Assembly (NCBI RefSeq): GCF_001293565.1
Contig: NZ_JXMU01000016.1
Location: 35,916 to 99,915 of the forward strand
Origin: Ahrensia marina
GTDB taxonomy: Bacteria > Pseudomonadota > Alphaproteobacteria > Rhizobiales > Rhizobiaceae
Length of the DNA: 64,000 nucleotides
Direction: 5' to 3'
Shown here: positions 17,683 to 26,186 of the stretch, one piece after another
How positions within the stretch are numbered: the first letter of the stretch is position 1
Layout: the number at the start of each line of letters is the position of its first letter
The notes under the pieces: model-generated
The model's input: only the letters and a program-made list of their open reading frames with translations
The model's database searches: none
Told to the model about the DNA's origin: nothing
Program-made: the position numbers and the translations under genes

Positions 17683-17992
17683 CCTCCATCATTGCCCACC
17701 ATTCGCCTTGCTTGCGTGTTTCGAGCGGCGCCTGGCAAGGCATACACACATCCCACCAGCGTTGTGTTTCAGGATCAGCAGCCATCTTTGCCGCATCAGC
17801 CTCAAAATCATCACCGTGATATTCCCAATAGCCGACCAGAAGGTTTTCAGGCTCGCGCAGAAAAATGGTGTAATTTGAAATATTACAATCTTTTATCTTC
17901 GACAGAACGCCCGGCCAAACATCCGCATGAAGCTTTTTATACTCGGCAATTTTCTCTGGCTTTAGGCCGATAACCATTCCCATCCGTTGCAT
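17663..17992 (-). CDS. L-rhamnose/L-fucose mutarotase family protein
   Basis: A 109-residue ferredoxin-like fold sugar mutarotase (RhaM/YiiL, COG3254 type). It has GMVIGLKPEKIAEYKKLHADVWPGVL at the N-terminus, NYTIFLREPENLLVGYWEY in the middle, and WWDVCMPCQ near the C-terminus. It interconverts alpha and beta anomers of a 6-deoxy sugar. In this cluster L-fucose is the likely substrate. A second, distinct family member (RhaU) is at 40598 in the rhamnose operon. Overlaps the following oxidoreductase by about 20 bp. Confidence 0.85.
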   Translation of the reverse strand: MQRMGMVIGLKPEKIAEYKKLHADVWPGVLSKIKDCNISNYTIFLREPENLLVGYWEYHGDDFEADAAKMAADPETQRWWDVCMPCQAPLETRKQGEWWAMMEDVFHLD

Positions 17993-18001
17993 AGCAGCTT
18001 C

Positions 18002-19114
18002 CTAACTTTTTATTTCCGAAGTCAGCCCCTCAACATGCTGACTTTTGATTGCGTCCCAATCCCAAGAAATACCCAGACCAGGCTCCTTACTCGGATAGGC
18101 CCGCCCGTCTTTCATCTTCATGCCTTCGCACGTTACTGTGTCGAGCTGAGGGATATATTCAAGCCAAGGCGCATTGGGCACAGCGCATACAAGGCTCACA
18201 TGAAGCTCCATGAGGAAATGCGGGCAAATCGGCACATTATGCGCTTCAGCCATATGGGCTACTTTGATCCAGGGCGTGATTCCGCCAATACGTGCAACAT
18301 CGGCTTGCACGACAGACGCACCGCCCAGTGTCAGATAATCCTTGAACTGGCTAAGCGAATACATGCTTTCGCCGACAGCAATCGGCACAGAGGTACTCGC
18401 AGCCAGACGCACATGTTCGACAACATCATCGGCAGGCATCGGTTCTTCGAACCAGGCAATGTTGTGACGCTCTAAAATTTTGGCGCGCCGTGTTGCCTCT
18501 GCCCGGCTGAAGGCCTGATTGGCATCGGTCATTATCTCATAGCTGTCGCCCACGGCTTGCCGCACGGCAGAAAGCCTTTCAGCATCATCCGCCATATGGG
18601 GGCGGCCAATTTTAACCTTAGAACCGGAGAAGCCTTGTTCTTTCGCTTTGACCGCATCATCAACCAGCGCCTGCGTTTCGATATGCAGCCAGCCGCCTTC
18701 GGTGGTGTACATCGGCACACTGTCTTTGGCACCGCCAAGCATTTGGCTCAAAGGTAGTTTTGCCCGTTTGCACCGCAAATCCCAAAGCGCTGTATCAATA
18801 GCGGCAAGAGCCAATGATGTAATCGCGCCCACTGCCGTGGCATGTGTTGAGAAAAGCAAATCGCGCCAGATGCGCTCAATGTCCTCAGCATCGCGGCCAA
18901 TCAACCGCGGCGCAAGCGTATCGCGCAATAATGACATGATAGCCGGGCCACCCTGCCCGATTGTGTAGCTATAGCCTGTGCCTGTAGCACCATCACTGTC
19001 AGTGATCGTCACGAACGGTGTTTCCTGACTTTCAAAAGACTGGATTGCATCCGTGCGCCGAACCTTGGGCTTCAGGTCCACCATGCAAAGTTCAATGCGT
19101 TCAATTTTCGCCAT
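18002..19114 (-). CDS. Mandelate racemase/muconate lactonizing enzyme family sugar-acid dehydratase
   Basis: A 370-residue enolase-superfamily protein of the mandelate racemase subgroup. Visible landmarks are the K-x-K base in SKVKIG (about 165), the metal ligands in MTDANQAF (about 195), FEEPM (about 222) and VGESMY (about 247), and the histidine in CPHFLMELH (about 297). Such enzymes dehydrate acid sugars to 2-keto-3-deoxy acids. By context it would act on L-fuconate or a stereochemically related aldonate. It is shorter than classical L-fuconate dehydratase (about 430 residues), so the substrate is open. Start at 19114, 5 bp after the ABC ATPase stop; the frame to 19174 is rejected. Confidence 0.82.
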   Translation of the reverse strand: MAKIERIELCMVDLKPKVRRTDAIQSFESQETPFVTITDSDGATGTGYSYTIGQGGPAIMSLLRDTLAPRLIGRDAEDIERIWRDLLFSTHATAVGAITSLALAAIDTALWDLRCKRAKLPLSQMLGGAKDSVPMYTTEGGWLHIETQALVDDAVKAKEQGFSGSKVKIGRPHMADDAERLSAVRQAVGDSYEIMTDANQAFSRAEATRRAKILERHNIAWFEEPMPADDVVEHVRLAASTSVPIAVGESMYSLSQFKDYLTLGGASVVQADVARIGGITPWIKVAHMAEAHNVPICPHFLMELHVSLVCAVPNAPWLEYIPQLDTVTCEGMKMKDGRAYPSKEPGLGISWDWDAIKSQHVEGLTSEIKS

Positions 19115-19118
19115 TAGA

Positions 19119-20210
19119 TTAGTCCAAAACCATTTCACTTTGCGCATCGAAGACATGGCATTTTTCCAGATCAATCTGGAAGGTCAGCTTTTCGCCGGGC
19201 TTCACAATGCGGGGATTTAACATTTTAGCTTGCACCTGCGTGCCGCCGATTTCGCCAAACAGGAGTGTTTCAGCGCCCAAAGGTTCGGTAAGCGTGACGG
19301 TCATATCAATCTCAACGCTCTCATCGCCCTGAGGCAGCGTGTGTCCTACCGGCATGATATTGTCCGCGCGGAAGCCGAAGATAATGTCTTTGTCTGCATA
19401 TTTTCCGGCAAGACGGGACGGCATCGCAACATTAACACCATCGTCCAGCGTGATGTTCTTGCCGCTGTTGTCCGCGCGGCCGTGAAGCAGATTCATCGGC
19501 GGAGAACCGATAAATGTCGCCACAAATGTGTTGACCGGCTTCTCAAAGACTTCAAGCGGCGTGCCCTGCTGCTCGATATATCCGTCGCGCATGATCACGA
19601 TACGATCGGCAAGTGTCATCGCCTCAACCTGATCGTGCGTTACGTAAATGATGGTTGTCTGCACTTTTTGATGCAGCTTTTTAATCTCCACCCGCATCTG
19701 GGCACGCAGTTTCGCGTCCAGATTGGAAAGCGGTTCGTCAAACAGGAATATATCCGGATGGCGCACAATCGCTCGTCCCATTGCTACACGCTGTCTTTGC
19801 CCGCCCGACAATTCTCCCGGTCTGCGGTCCAGATAAGGATCAAGGCTTAAAATAGCCGAGGCTTCCGCGACCGCCTGATCAATTTCACTTTGCGGTTTTT
19901 TGGCAATGCGTAGCGTAAAGCCAAGATTTTCGCGCACTGTCATATGCGGATAGAGTGCATAGTTCTGAAACACCATTGAGATGTTGCGCGCGCGTGGCGG
20001 CAGTTCATTGACCACACGGTCACCGATGCTGATCTCGCCGCCGCTGATTTTTTCCAGACCGGCAATCATCCGCAAGGTTGTGGATTTACCGCAGCCTGAC
20101 GGCCCGACAAACACAACAAACTCGTTGTGATCCACGTCAAGGTTTATGCCGTGAACGACTTCAAGACTGCCATAATTTTTGACAACATTTTTGAGTTTGA
20201 CATTCGCCAT
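19119..20210 (-). CDS. Carbohydrate ABC transporter ATP-binding protein (MalK/UgpC type)
   Basis: A 363-residue ATPase with Walker [10 protein letters not shown] (about 37-45), signature [14 protein letters not shown] (about 135), Walker B IFLFDEP and the C-terminal TOBE/MOP regulatory domain (about 240-363) typical of sugar importers. The ATG at 20210 precedes the canonical [14 protein letters not shown] start; the upstream in-frame extension to 20327 overlaps the permease gene and is rejected. Powers the two permeases at 20213 and 21085. Confidence 0.93.
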   Translation of the reverse strand: MANVKLKNVVKNYGSLEVVHGINLDVDHNEFVVFVGPSGCGKSTTLRMIAGLEKISGGEISIGDRVVNELPPRARNISMVFQNYALYPHMTVRENLGFTLRIAKKPQSEIDQAVAEASAILSLDPYLDRRPGELSGGQRQRVAMGRAIVRHPDIFLFDEPLSNLDAKLRAQMRVEIKKLHQKVQTTIIYVTHDQVEAMTLADRIVIMRDGYIEQQGTPLEVFEKPVNTFVATFIGSPPMNLLHGRADNSGKNITLDDGVNVAMPSRLAGKYADKDIIFGFRADNIMPVGHTLPQGDESVEIDMTVTLTEPLGAETLLFGEIGGTQVQAKMLNPRIVKPGEKLTFQIDLEKCHVFDAQSEMVLD

Positions 20211-20212
20211 GA

Positions 20213-21085
20213 TTATCCTTTGACGCCTCCGAAGGTGAGGCCTGCGATCAGGTGTTTTTGTACGATAAAGGTCAGAATGAGCGCCGGAATGATCATCACC
20301 ACTGCGAGTGCTGACATACCGCCCCAATTCAGTGTGAATTCCGATGTGAAATCCAAAAGCCCTACAGGCATGGTTTTGGAATTAACCGAGCGGGTAAGCT
20401 GGCTTGCCAGCGCATATTCGTTCCACGAGGTCAGGAATGCGAAGATACCGGCAGAGGCAATACCGGCTTTCGCGACCGGAAATTCAACTTTCCAAAATGC
20501 CTGCCAGCGTGTGCATCCATCAATTTCTGCAGCTTCAGCCAGTTCCTTTGGCACTTGGCGGAAAAACCCGTCAATCAGCCAAATCGTAAATGGCACATTC
20601 ATCGCCACATAAGCCAAAATCAAACCGAAATGGGTATCGATAATGCCAACACGGGCAAAGACGATAAATAACGGCAATGACAGTGCGATGCCCGGCACGG
20701 CGCGTGTAAGCATCATACCCACAAAGATCGCCGCTTTTCCTTTAAAGCGGTAGCGCGCAAAGGCATATCCGCCGGCCATGCCAACCAGCAATGCGATCAA
20801 GGTCGATGTTACAGAAATAATAAGCGAGTTTGTGAAGTAGCGCACCACCGGAATACCGCCCTCACCGACAGCGCCAAACATAGCTCTGTAATGATCAAGA
20901 TTAAATTCGGTCGGTATCCACACTGGCGGCTTGGCCATGATTTCCACCGTTGGCCGGAAAGAGTTTACCACAACCCACAATCCGGGAACGCAGATGATAC
21001 ACATCGCAATAAAGAGCGCGATTAGATGACCGGCTTTAAGAAGTCGGTTTTTCAAACGGTGCTTGTCGTTGATATCCATTGCCAT
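20213..21085 (-). CDS. Carbohydrate ABC transporter permease (MalG type)
   Basis: A 290-residue inner-membrane permease with six hydrophobic segments and the EAA motif [20 protein letters not shown] (about 185-204) that docks to the ATPase. It starts at the ATG overlapping the stop codon of the upstream permease (1-bp overlap) and ends 2 bp before the ATPase start, so the genes are tightly coupled. Pairs with the MalF-type permease at 21085-21981. Confidence 0.93.
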   Translation of the reverse strand: MAMDINDKHRLKNRLLKAGHLIALFIAMCIICVPGLWVVVNSFRPTVEIMAKPPVWIPTEFNLDHYRAMFGAVGEGGIPVVRYFTNSLIISVTSTLIALLVGMAGGYAFARYRFKGKAAIFVGMMLTRAVPGIALSLPLFIVFARVGIIDTHFGLILAYVAMNVPFTIWLIDGFFRQVPKELAEAAEIDGCTRWQAFWKVEFPVAKAGIASAGIFAFLTSWNEYALASQLTRSVNSKTMPVGLLDFTSEFTLNWGGMSALAVVMIIPALILTFIVQKHLIAGLTFGGVKG

Positions 21086-21981
21086 CAGTCTGCCATCCCC
21101 AGAATTTGCCGAGAAGCATTGAGCTTGCGGAAGAAGTAAACGGTGAAGAATATCGCCAGAAAGATCGATATATAGCCCATCGCATTGGCCAGCCCCATTT
21201 TGGCGTCGACATATCCGGTCCGCGCCAACTGGGTCCAGATCAGTTCTGTCCGGTTCGCAGGCCCGCCATTGGTCATGATTTTTACGATGTCATAGGCGCG
21301 CGCCACATCCAGACTGCGGATCGCCAGAGCGATATAGATAAACGGCATGATGAACGGCAAAGTTATATGGCGGAAAGTTTGCCACGGCGTACAGCCGTCC
21401 ACCTTGGCCGCTTCAAGCGGATCCTGGGGCACGGCAAACAAGCCGGCCAGAATGAGAATGGCAAACACAGATGTCGACATCCAGACTTCAGCAAAGATGA
21501 TCGAGAACATCGCAAGCCCGCCATCAACAAGCCACGGAATAGCTTGATCGGTTAGCCCCAGAGACTGAAGCGCGTTGTTCATTAATCCGATATTGTCGTT
21601 GAAGATGAATTTGAATTGAAAGCCCACCAGCACCGGTGAGAACATCATAGGAAACATCATAATCGTGCGCAGTCCGCGCTGTCCCCATGTGACCTTATTG
21701 ACGAGCAAGGCCAGCCCGAGCCCAAGCAGCATTTCAAGATTAAGCGCTATGGTCAGCAGGAAAACGGTACGGCCGAACGCCCACCAAAAGCCGGCGTCTT
21801 CAAACAGCCGGACATAGTTTCTAAAACCGATCCAGTTATTGATACTGTCCGGCCGTGTCAGCCGGTATGCAGTAAAACTGGAGTAGAATGACAGGACCAA
21901 TGGTATCAGAACCACTGCAGCAAGAATAATGAAAGCTGGCAGCAGCAGCACGAACCATTCGGGAAGCTTCGAGCGTCGCAT
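21085..21981 (-). CDS. Carbohydrate ABC transporter permease (MalF type)
   Basis: A 298-residue permease with six membrane segments and the EAA loop EAAKVDGCTPWQTFRHITLP (about 192-211). It is the first membrane gene after the binding protein and is separated from it by a hairpin at 22009-22031. Forms a heterodimer with the MalG-type protein. Confidence 0.93.
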   Translation of the reverse strand: MRRSKLPEWFVLLLPAFIILAAVVLIPLVLSFYSSFTAYRLTRPDSINNWIGFRNYVRLFEDAGFWWAFGRTVFLLTIALNLEMLLGLGLALLVNKVTWGQRGLRTIMMFPMMFSPVLVGFQFKFIFNDNIGLMNNALQSLGLTDQAIPWLVDGGLAMFSIIFAEVWMSTSVFAILILAGLFAVPQDPLEAAKVDGCTPWQTFRHITLPFIMPFIYIALAIRSLDVARAYDIVKIMTNGGPANRTELIWTQLARTGYVDAKMGLANAMGYISIFLAIFFTVYFFRKLNASRQILGMAD

Positions 21982-22008
21982 ATTTGTTTTCCAGACAATT
22001 TTGGGTTC

Positions 22009-22031
22009 GGGCCGCGCCTTGTGCGCGACCC
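22009..22031 (-). terminator. Hairpin between sugar-binding protein and permease genes
   Basis: GGGCCGCGC (22009-22017) faces GCGCGACCC (22023-22031) with one wobble pair and a 5-base loop. It follows the binding-protein stop codon on the minus strand. No long T-run follows, so partial termination or RNA stabilisation is more likely than complete termination. Confidence 0.55.
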
Positions 22032-22048
22032 TTGGCGTTTGGGAGGTA

Positions 22049-23350
22049 TTAATAAACGCCTTCGTCTTTCATCATGGAATCGACTTCATCAGCAGCTTCA
22101 GCCAGTGCCTCATCGATGGTTTTGTCGCCCAAAATCGCCGCTTGCAACTGCGGGAAAATCAGGTTTGTCGCTTCAATCCAATATGGTGTTTGAGGCGCAG
22201 GAAACGCTGTCGATGCGGCTTCCTGAAATGCCGCAAGCACTTCGGCGCGGTACGGATCATCTTTAGATGATTCAATCACATGATCCCAAACAGCTGAACG
22301 TGTCGGCAACGGTCCTGCTTCACTCTCAAGCTTCTGGCTATCTTCATTCGTTAAGAACGCTACCAGAGACGCAGCCGCTTCCTTGTTGTCGCAGCTCTCG
22401 GTGACAGAGAAACCGTGATGTCCGGACCAGCCGGTTCGAACGCCTGCACTGCCTTTTGGCGGCGCAACCACACCAACATTACCGGCAATTTTCGATGATG
22501 CAGGATCATTGAAGAAACCGGCCCAGCCCGGCCAGTCAAGATTGACAGCCACATTGCCCGATGCAAAGCCCTGACCCAAATCGTCCCATAGATAAGACGG
22601 CGTACCGGCAGGAACCGATTTATTCTGGTAAAGATCGACAAACCATTTCAGCGCGCGCTTACCTTCTTCGCTGTTAAATGCCGGCGACCAATCTTCATTG
22701 AAAAGCTGCCCGCCTTCGGCAACGACCATTTCGTAATAACGTCCGACAATCGCCTCGTCTTTTCCGGCATATTGCGTGCCGTAGAAATTTGGCGGGTCTG
22801 TAAAGAACGTGGCCTGATCGGAAACCTGTTCCCAAGTTTCGGCAGGCGCGAGATCATATCCGTACTCTTCTTTGAATTTGCCTTTATTATCTTCGTCTTC
22901 AAACAGGTCCTTTTGATAATAAAGAGCGGAAACGTCAAACTGCGCGCGTGGCAACATAACCAGCTTGCCGTCAAGTTTTGATGCGGCAATGTTCGACGAA
23001 ACATATTCGCCGATAAATTCCTCGGTAAGGAACGGCGTCAAATCTGTATATAATTGCGGGTATTGTGACGCAAAAGATGAATGGTTGGAGCCGACACACC
23101 AGGATGTTGTTCCTGCCGCCAAATCAGATTTGAATTCCTTGTCGAGCTCGAAGTGGTTCTTCTTGGAAATGATTTTGACGCTAGCGCCGGTTTCCTTTTC
23201 CCACTCTGCAATGCGCGAATAAAGCCGCTCATATTGCTCCCCGCCAATCAATTTGGCTTCCAGTTCAACACCGTCAAATTCAGCTGCCAATGCAGACGGC
23301 GCAGACAACATTAAAGCAGCCGCGCTTACACTTAAATAAAATTTCTTCAT
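22049..23350 (-). CDS. Carbohydrate ABC transporter substrate-binding protein
   Basis: A 433-residue periplasmic family 1 solute-binding protein. The signal peptide is MKKFYLSVSAAALMLSAPSA with cleavage near ALAAEFDG. The mature part has the EWEKETGASVKI type segment at about 48-60 and a GWSGHHGFSV ligand-loop region at about 325. Start at 23350 is backed by GGAGGTCTC; the frame open to 23401 is rejected. First gene of the leftward sugar cluster (23350 to 14396), divergent from the sugar lactonase with candidate operator site 3 between. Likely ligand: L-fucose or a similar 6-deoxy sugar (context). Confidence 0.92.
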   Translation of the reverse strand: MKKFYLSVSAAALMLSAPSALAAEFDGVELEAKLIGGEQYERLYSRIAEWEKETGASVKIISKKNHFELDKEFKSDLAAGTTSWCVGSNHSSFASQYPQLYTDLTPFLTEEFIGEYVSSNIAASKLDGKLVMLPRAQFDVSALYYQKDLFEDEDNKGKFKEEYGYDLAPAETWEQVSDQATFFTDPPNFYGTQYAGKDEAIVGRYYEMVVAEGGQLFNEDWSPAFNSEEGKRALKWFVDLYQNKSVPAGTPSYLWDDLGQGFASGNVAVNLDWPGWAGFFNDPASSKIAGNVGVVAPPKGSAGVRTGWSGHHGFSVTESCDNKEAAASLVAFLTNEDSQKLESEAGPLPTRSAVWDHVIESSKDDPYRAEVLAAFQEAASTAFPAPQTPYWIEATNLIFPQLQAAILGDKTIDEALAEAADEVDSMMKDEGVY

Positions 23351-23415
23351 GAGACCTCCTCCAGATCCGTTTGTGCCACGGCAACGTGGCATCACATCCA
23401 AATTATGGATATTTC

Positions 23416-23440
23416 ATATATAAACTTGACTTTTACATTT
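23416..23440. promoter_or_regulatory. Candidate IclR-regulon operator, site 3
   Basis: A 25-bp pseudo-palindrome, 8 of 12 pairs complementary, containing ATATAAACTTGACTTTTACAT, 17 of 25 matches to the 24863 site. It lies between the sugar ABC binding protein and the amidohydrolase-fold lactonase, which are divergent. Confidence 0.45.
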
Positions 23441-23486
23441 GGTCAATCACAATTTTGTTTTCTTTATCTGTTTAGGGTGGCCCGTA

Positions 23487-24326
23487 ATGATTTTTGATAC
23501 ACATTTGCATCTGATAGACCGCAGCAAACTCAGCTATCCTTGGCTGAGCGAAGTGCCCGCGCTCGACCGGGACGCCTCCTATGACGACTATTTAAGCGTG
23601 GCCAAACGGCTCGGCATTACATCGACCCTACACATGGAAGTTGATGTGGCGGAGAAGGACCAGACCGCAGAAACAGACATGATTGAGCAATTGATGCAGA
23701 CAAAAGGCGGCACACTTCGCGGTGCAATTGCATCATGTCGGCCCGAAGCAGAAGATTTTCCGGCATACTTGGAAAAGGTAGCTGCCCGACGGTCTGTTTA
23801 CGGTCTACGGCGCGTGCTGCATGTTGTCCCCGACGAAATCTCGCAGTCCGACTTGTTCAGAAGCAATTTAAACCGCCTGGCAAATACATCACTGACATTC
23901 GACCTGTGCTTACTCGCCCGTCAGTTGAAAATAGGCGCATCACTCATTGATGCCTGCCCTGACGTGCCCTTCATTCTGGATCATTGCGGCGTGCCCGATA
24001 TTGCCGGCGGCGGCTACGACACATGGGCAAAGGACATGAAAGATTTGTCGCGACGGCCAAATATTACGGCAAAAATCTCCGGTATCATCGCCTATGGAGA
24101 CCCGCAAACTTGGACGCTGGATACACTGCGCCCCTATGTCGAGCATACGATTAAGTGCTTCGGCTGGGACAGAGTTGTCTGGGGCAGCGACAGTCCGGTT
24201 TGCACACTGGGCGGCAATATCGAATTATGGGTCGCTGCCACACACGCATTGATTGCGGGCTGCTCTGCCGATGAGAAAGTAAAGCTGCTGCAAGACAATG
24301 CGAAGCAGCTTTGGCAATTGGAATAG
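23487..24326 (+). CDS. Amidohydrolase-fold sugar lactonase, L-fuconolactonase-like
   Basis: A 279-residue TIM-barrel metal hydrolase (COG3618). The metal-site start is DTHLHLID (residues 4-11), LDHCGVPD lies at about 165 and the final catalytic aspartate is in WGSDSPVC at about 232. Members open aldonolactones such as L-fucono-1,4-lactone or L-rhamnonolactone. With the mutarotase, dehydratase, SDR and FAH protein it supplies the second step of an oxidative 6-deoxysugar route. ATG at 23487 follows TAGGGTGG; the longer frame from 23439 overlaps the operator region and is rejected. Confidence 0.85.
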   Translation: MIFDTHLHLIDRSKLSYPWLSEVPALDRDASYDDYLSVAKRLGITSTLHMEVDVAEKDQTAETDMIEQLMQTKGGTLRGAIASCRPEAEDFPAYLEKVAARRSVYGLRRVLHVVPDEISQSDLFRSNLNRLANTSLTFDLCLLARQLKIGASLIDACPDVPFILDHCGVPDIAGGGYDTWAKDMKDLSRRPNITAKISGIIAYGDPQTWTLDTLRPYVEHTIKCFGWDRVVWGSDSPVCTLGGNIELWVAATHALIAGCSADEKVKLLQDNAKQLWQLE

Positions 24327-24329
24327 TAA

Positions 24330-24830
24330 TTATTCCGCAGGCCGTCCGTTACGGTACTTCACCGTCTGAATGTGCTCGCAATATAATACGATCTCGTCGT
24401 CGTTCTTAAACACTTCATAACTGACACGCACTTGGCCAAGCTCGTCTGTGCGCGGTTTCTTCTCAAGATTTGTACGCACCGTATGAATGGTGTCACCGAT
24501 GAAGACCGGTCGAATGAAGCGTAGTTTGTCATATCCATAGCTGAACGTGTTGACATTATTGTTCGCCATCAAACCAAGACCGTATGAAAACACCATTGCC
24601 CCGGCGACAAGACGCTTATTGAACAAACCTTCTTCTGTGGCGAATACATTATCGGCCACATAAGGGTGGTTATCCATAACGAGGCAGTTGAATGTCATCG
24701 CCTCGCCTTCTGAAATCGTACGGCGAATGGAACGGACCTTCTGGCCGACCTCAAATTCTTCATACATCCAGGTTTCAACATTATAGAGCGGGATTTCTTG
24801 GTTGTTTTCGTAATAGCCCTTGCCTGTCAT
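24330..24830 (-). CDS. MaoC-fold protein, copy 2, lacking the usual catalytic histidines
   Basis: A 166-residue single hot-dog domain protein. The stretch [19 protein letters not shown] is identical to copy 1 at 16146, showing common origin. The hydratase motif is changed: where copy 1 has GDFFPHHLD this protein has MDNHPYVAD, keeping the aspartate but replacing the histidine by valine. IAHGTMVFS has become VAGAMVFS, losing the second histidine. It may be a non-catalytic partner of copy 1, or may catalyse something other than hydration. Divergent from CoA-transferase copy 2, with operator site 4 between them. Convergent with the lactonase, 3 bp apart. Confidence 0.82.
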   Translation of the reverse strand: MTGKGYYENNQEIPLYNVETWMYEEFEVGQKVRSIRRTISEGEAMTFNCLVMDNHPYVADNVFATEEGLFNKRLVAGAMVFSYGLGLMANNNVNTFSYGYDKLRFIRPVFIGDTIHTVRTNLEKKPRTDELGQVRVSYEVFKNDDEIVLYCEHIQTVKYRNGRPAE

Positions 24831-24862
24831 TTCGATAACTCCATTATTACTTGACTGCTTGC

Positions 24863-24887
24863 GTATATAAAACTAACTTTCAAATAC
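24863..24887. promoter_or_regulatory. Candidate IclR-regulon operator, site 4 (best dyad)
   Basis: A 25-bp pseudo-palindrome beginning GTATATAAAA and ending TTTCAAATAC, with 9 of 12 pairs complementary about position 24875. It lies between the divergent MaoC copy 2 and CoA-transferase copy 2 genes, overlapping where both promoters must be. Related sites at 5369, 11095 and 23416. Confidence 0.55.
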
Positions 24888-24908
24888 AATAATAGCAATC
24901 TGGCAGGC

Positions 24909-26057
24909 ATGACAATGGAAAATAACAAACTCCCTCTCTCAGGGCTGCGCGTTTTGGATTTCGCGCAATTTCTCGCAGGACCTATGGCCGCTTTGCGGCT
25001 TGCCGATCTTGGCGCTGAAGTCATTAAGGTGGAACGTCCGCAGGGCGGTGACCTGTGTCGCAAGCTTGTGGTTGCCGACCAGACTTTCGGGGATGACAGT
25101 TTGCTGTTTCATACGATCAATCGAAACAAACGCAGCTTTGCCGCGGATCTGAAAATTGAAGACGATCTTGAGAAGGTCAAAGATCTGATTCGCTCGGCTG
25201 ATGTGATGATCCACAATTTTCGTCCCGGCGTAATGGAACGCATAGGACTGGACTACGCCTCTGTTCAGAAACTCAATCCGCGACTGGTCTATGGCAGTGT
25301 TACCGGCTATGGCAGCACCGGCCCATGGCGAAACAAACCCGGACAGGACCTGCTGGTCCAATCTTTAACCGGCATGCCCTGGCTTTCCGGCAACCGCTCA
25401 GACGGACCTGTACCGGTATCTTTTGCGGTGCTGGATATGGCAACGGGCAATCATCTTGTTCAAGGTTTGCTCGCGGCCTTGATTCAACGCGGTATCAGCG
25501 GTCAGGGCACGCTTGTCGAAGTCGACCTTATGAGTTCGGCAATCGACGCCCAGTTTGAACAGCTAACATCATTCCTGAACGGCGAAAGAACGCAGCCGCC
25601 ACGCAGTGAAATCGCCAATGCCAGCGTCCACGGAGCAGCGCCCTACGGGATATATCAGACACAAGACGGATATTTGGCCATTGCGATGACACCGATAGCC
25701 CGCCTCGCCGAGCTACTGGAATGCGACGCTCTTAAGCCATATGGCGATCCTGCTATTGCCTTTATCAAGCGCGATGAGATCAAAGCGGTTTTGGCTGAAT
25801 TTCTAAAATCGGGAACAACGAAAAAGTGGCTCGATATTCTGGAGCCGGCCGACATATGGTGCGCTGAAGTTTTCGACTGGCCGCGCCTGATGGAAACCGA
25901 AGGTTTTGGTGAGCTTGATGCCGTGCAGGAGGTTGTCTCTGAAAGCGGTGAAAAAATGCTGACGACGCGCTGCCCGATCCGCATCAACGGCAAAACGCTG
26001 AAGTCCAATCGCGGTGCGCCGAGCCTTGGCGAATTTAATGCCGCTGACCTGCAATAA
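24909..26057 (+). CDS. Class III CoA-transferase (CaiB/BaiF family), copy 2
   Basis: A 382-residue paralog of the CoA-transferase at 9873. It has GLRVLDFAQFLAGPMAALRLADLGAEV at the N-terminus, MIHNFRPGVMERIGLDYA at about 98-115, and the catalytic aspartate in AVLDMATGN at about 178. Two starts are possible; the ATG at 24915 has better spacing from GGCAGG than the one at 24909. It would activate a carboxylic acid as its CoA ester for the MaoC and crotonase proteins. Its 3' end is closely matched by a pseudogene fragment at 42572. Monocistronic as far as can be seen, with 129 bp before the amino-acid transporter. Confidence 0.9.
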   Translation: MTMENNKLPLSGLRVLDFAQFLAGPMAALRLADLGAEVIKVERPQGGDLCRKLVVADQTFGDDSLLFHTINRNKRSFAADLKIEDDLEKVKDLIRSADVMIHNFRPGVMERIGLDYASVQKLNPRLVYGSVTGYGSTGPWRNKPGQDLLVQSLTGMPWLSGNRSDGPVPVSFAVLDMATGNHLVQGLLAALIQRGISGQGTLVEVDLMSSAIDAQFEQLTSFLNGERTQPPRSEIANASVHGAAPYGIYQTQDGYLAIAMTPIARLAELLECDALKPYGDPAIAFIKRDEIKAVLAEFLKSGTTKKWLDILEPADIWCAEVFDWPRLMETEGFGELDAVQEVVSESGEKMLTTRCPIRINGKTLKSNRGAPSLGEFNAADLQ

Positions 26058-26129
26058 ACGACATCCAGCCCAATCCAGGCATCATTGCAACCGTCTTTCA
26101 AGCGGTTTTGCTACCTGTTTCGCGTGCAG

Positions 26130-26158
26130 TTGACAGATTGTCGACAATCCTATTATCT
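26130..26158 (+). promoter_or_regulatory. Promoter with GntR/FCD-type operator before the amino-acid ABC operon
   Basis: A -35 TTGACA at 26130-26135 and a possible -10 TTATCT at 26153-26158 enclose a perfect 14-bp palindrome GATTGTCGACAATC (26136-26149). Palindromes with a TTGT...ACAA core are typical operators for FCD-type GntR regulators, and the operon ends with such a gene at 30175. Repression by occlusion and autoregulation are inferred. Confidence 0.6.
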
Positions 26159-26186
26159 GGTCTTTAGTTTTGCAAGGAGGCTAAAG

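Noticed and set aside
19230..19850. 206-residue frame antisense to the sugar ABC ATPase gene.
   Set aside because: It is the complementary-strand shadow of a well-supported gene and shows no domain.
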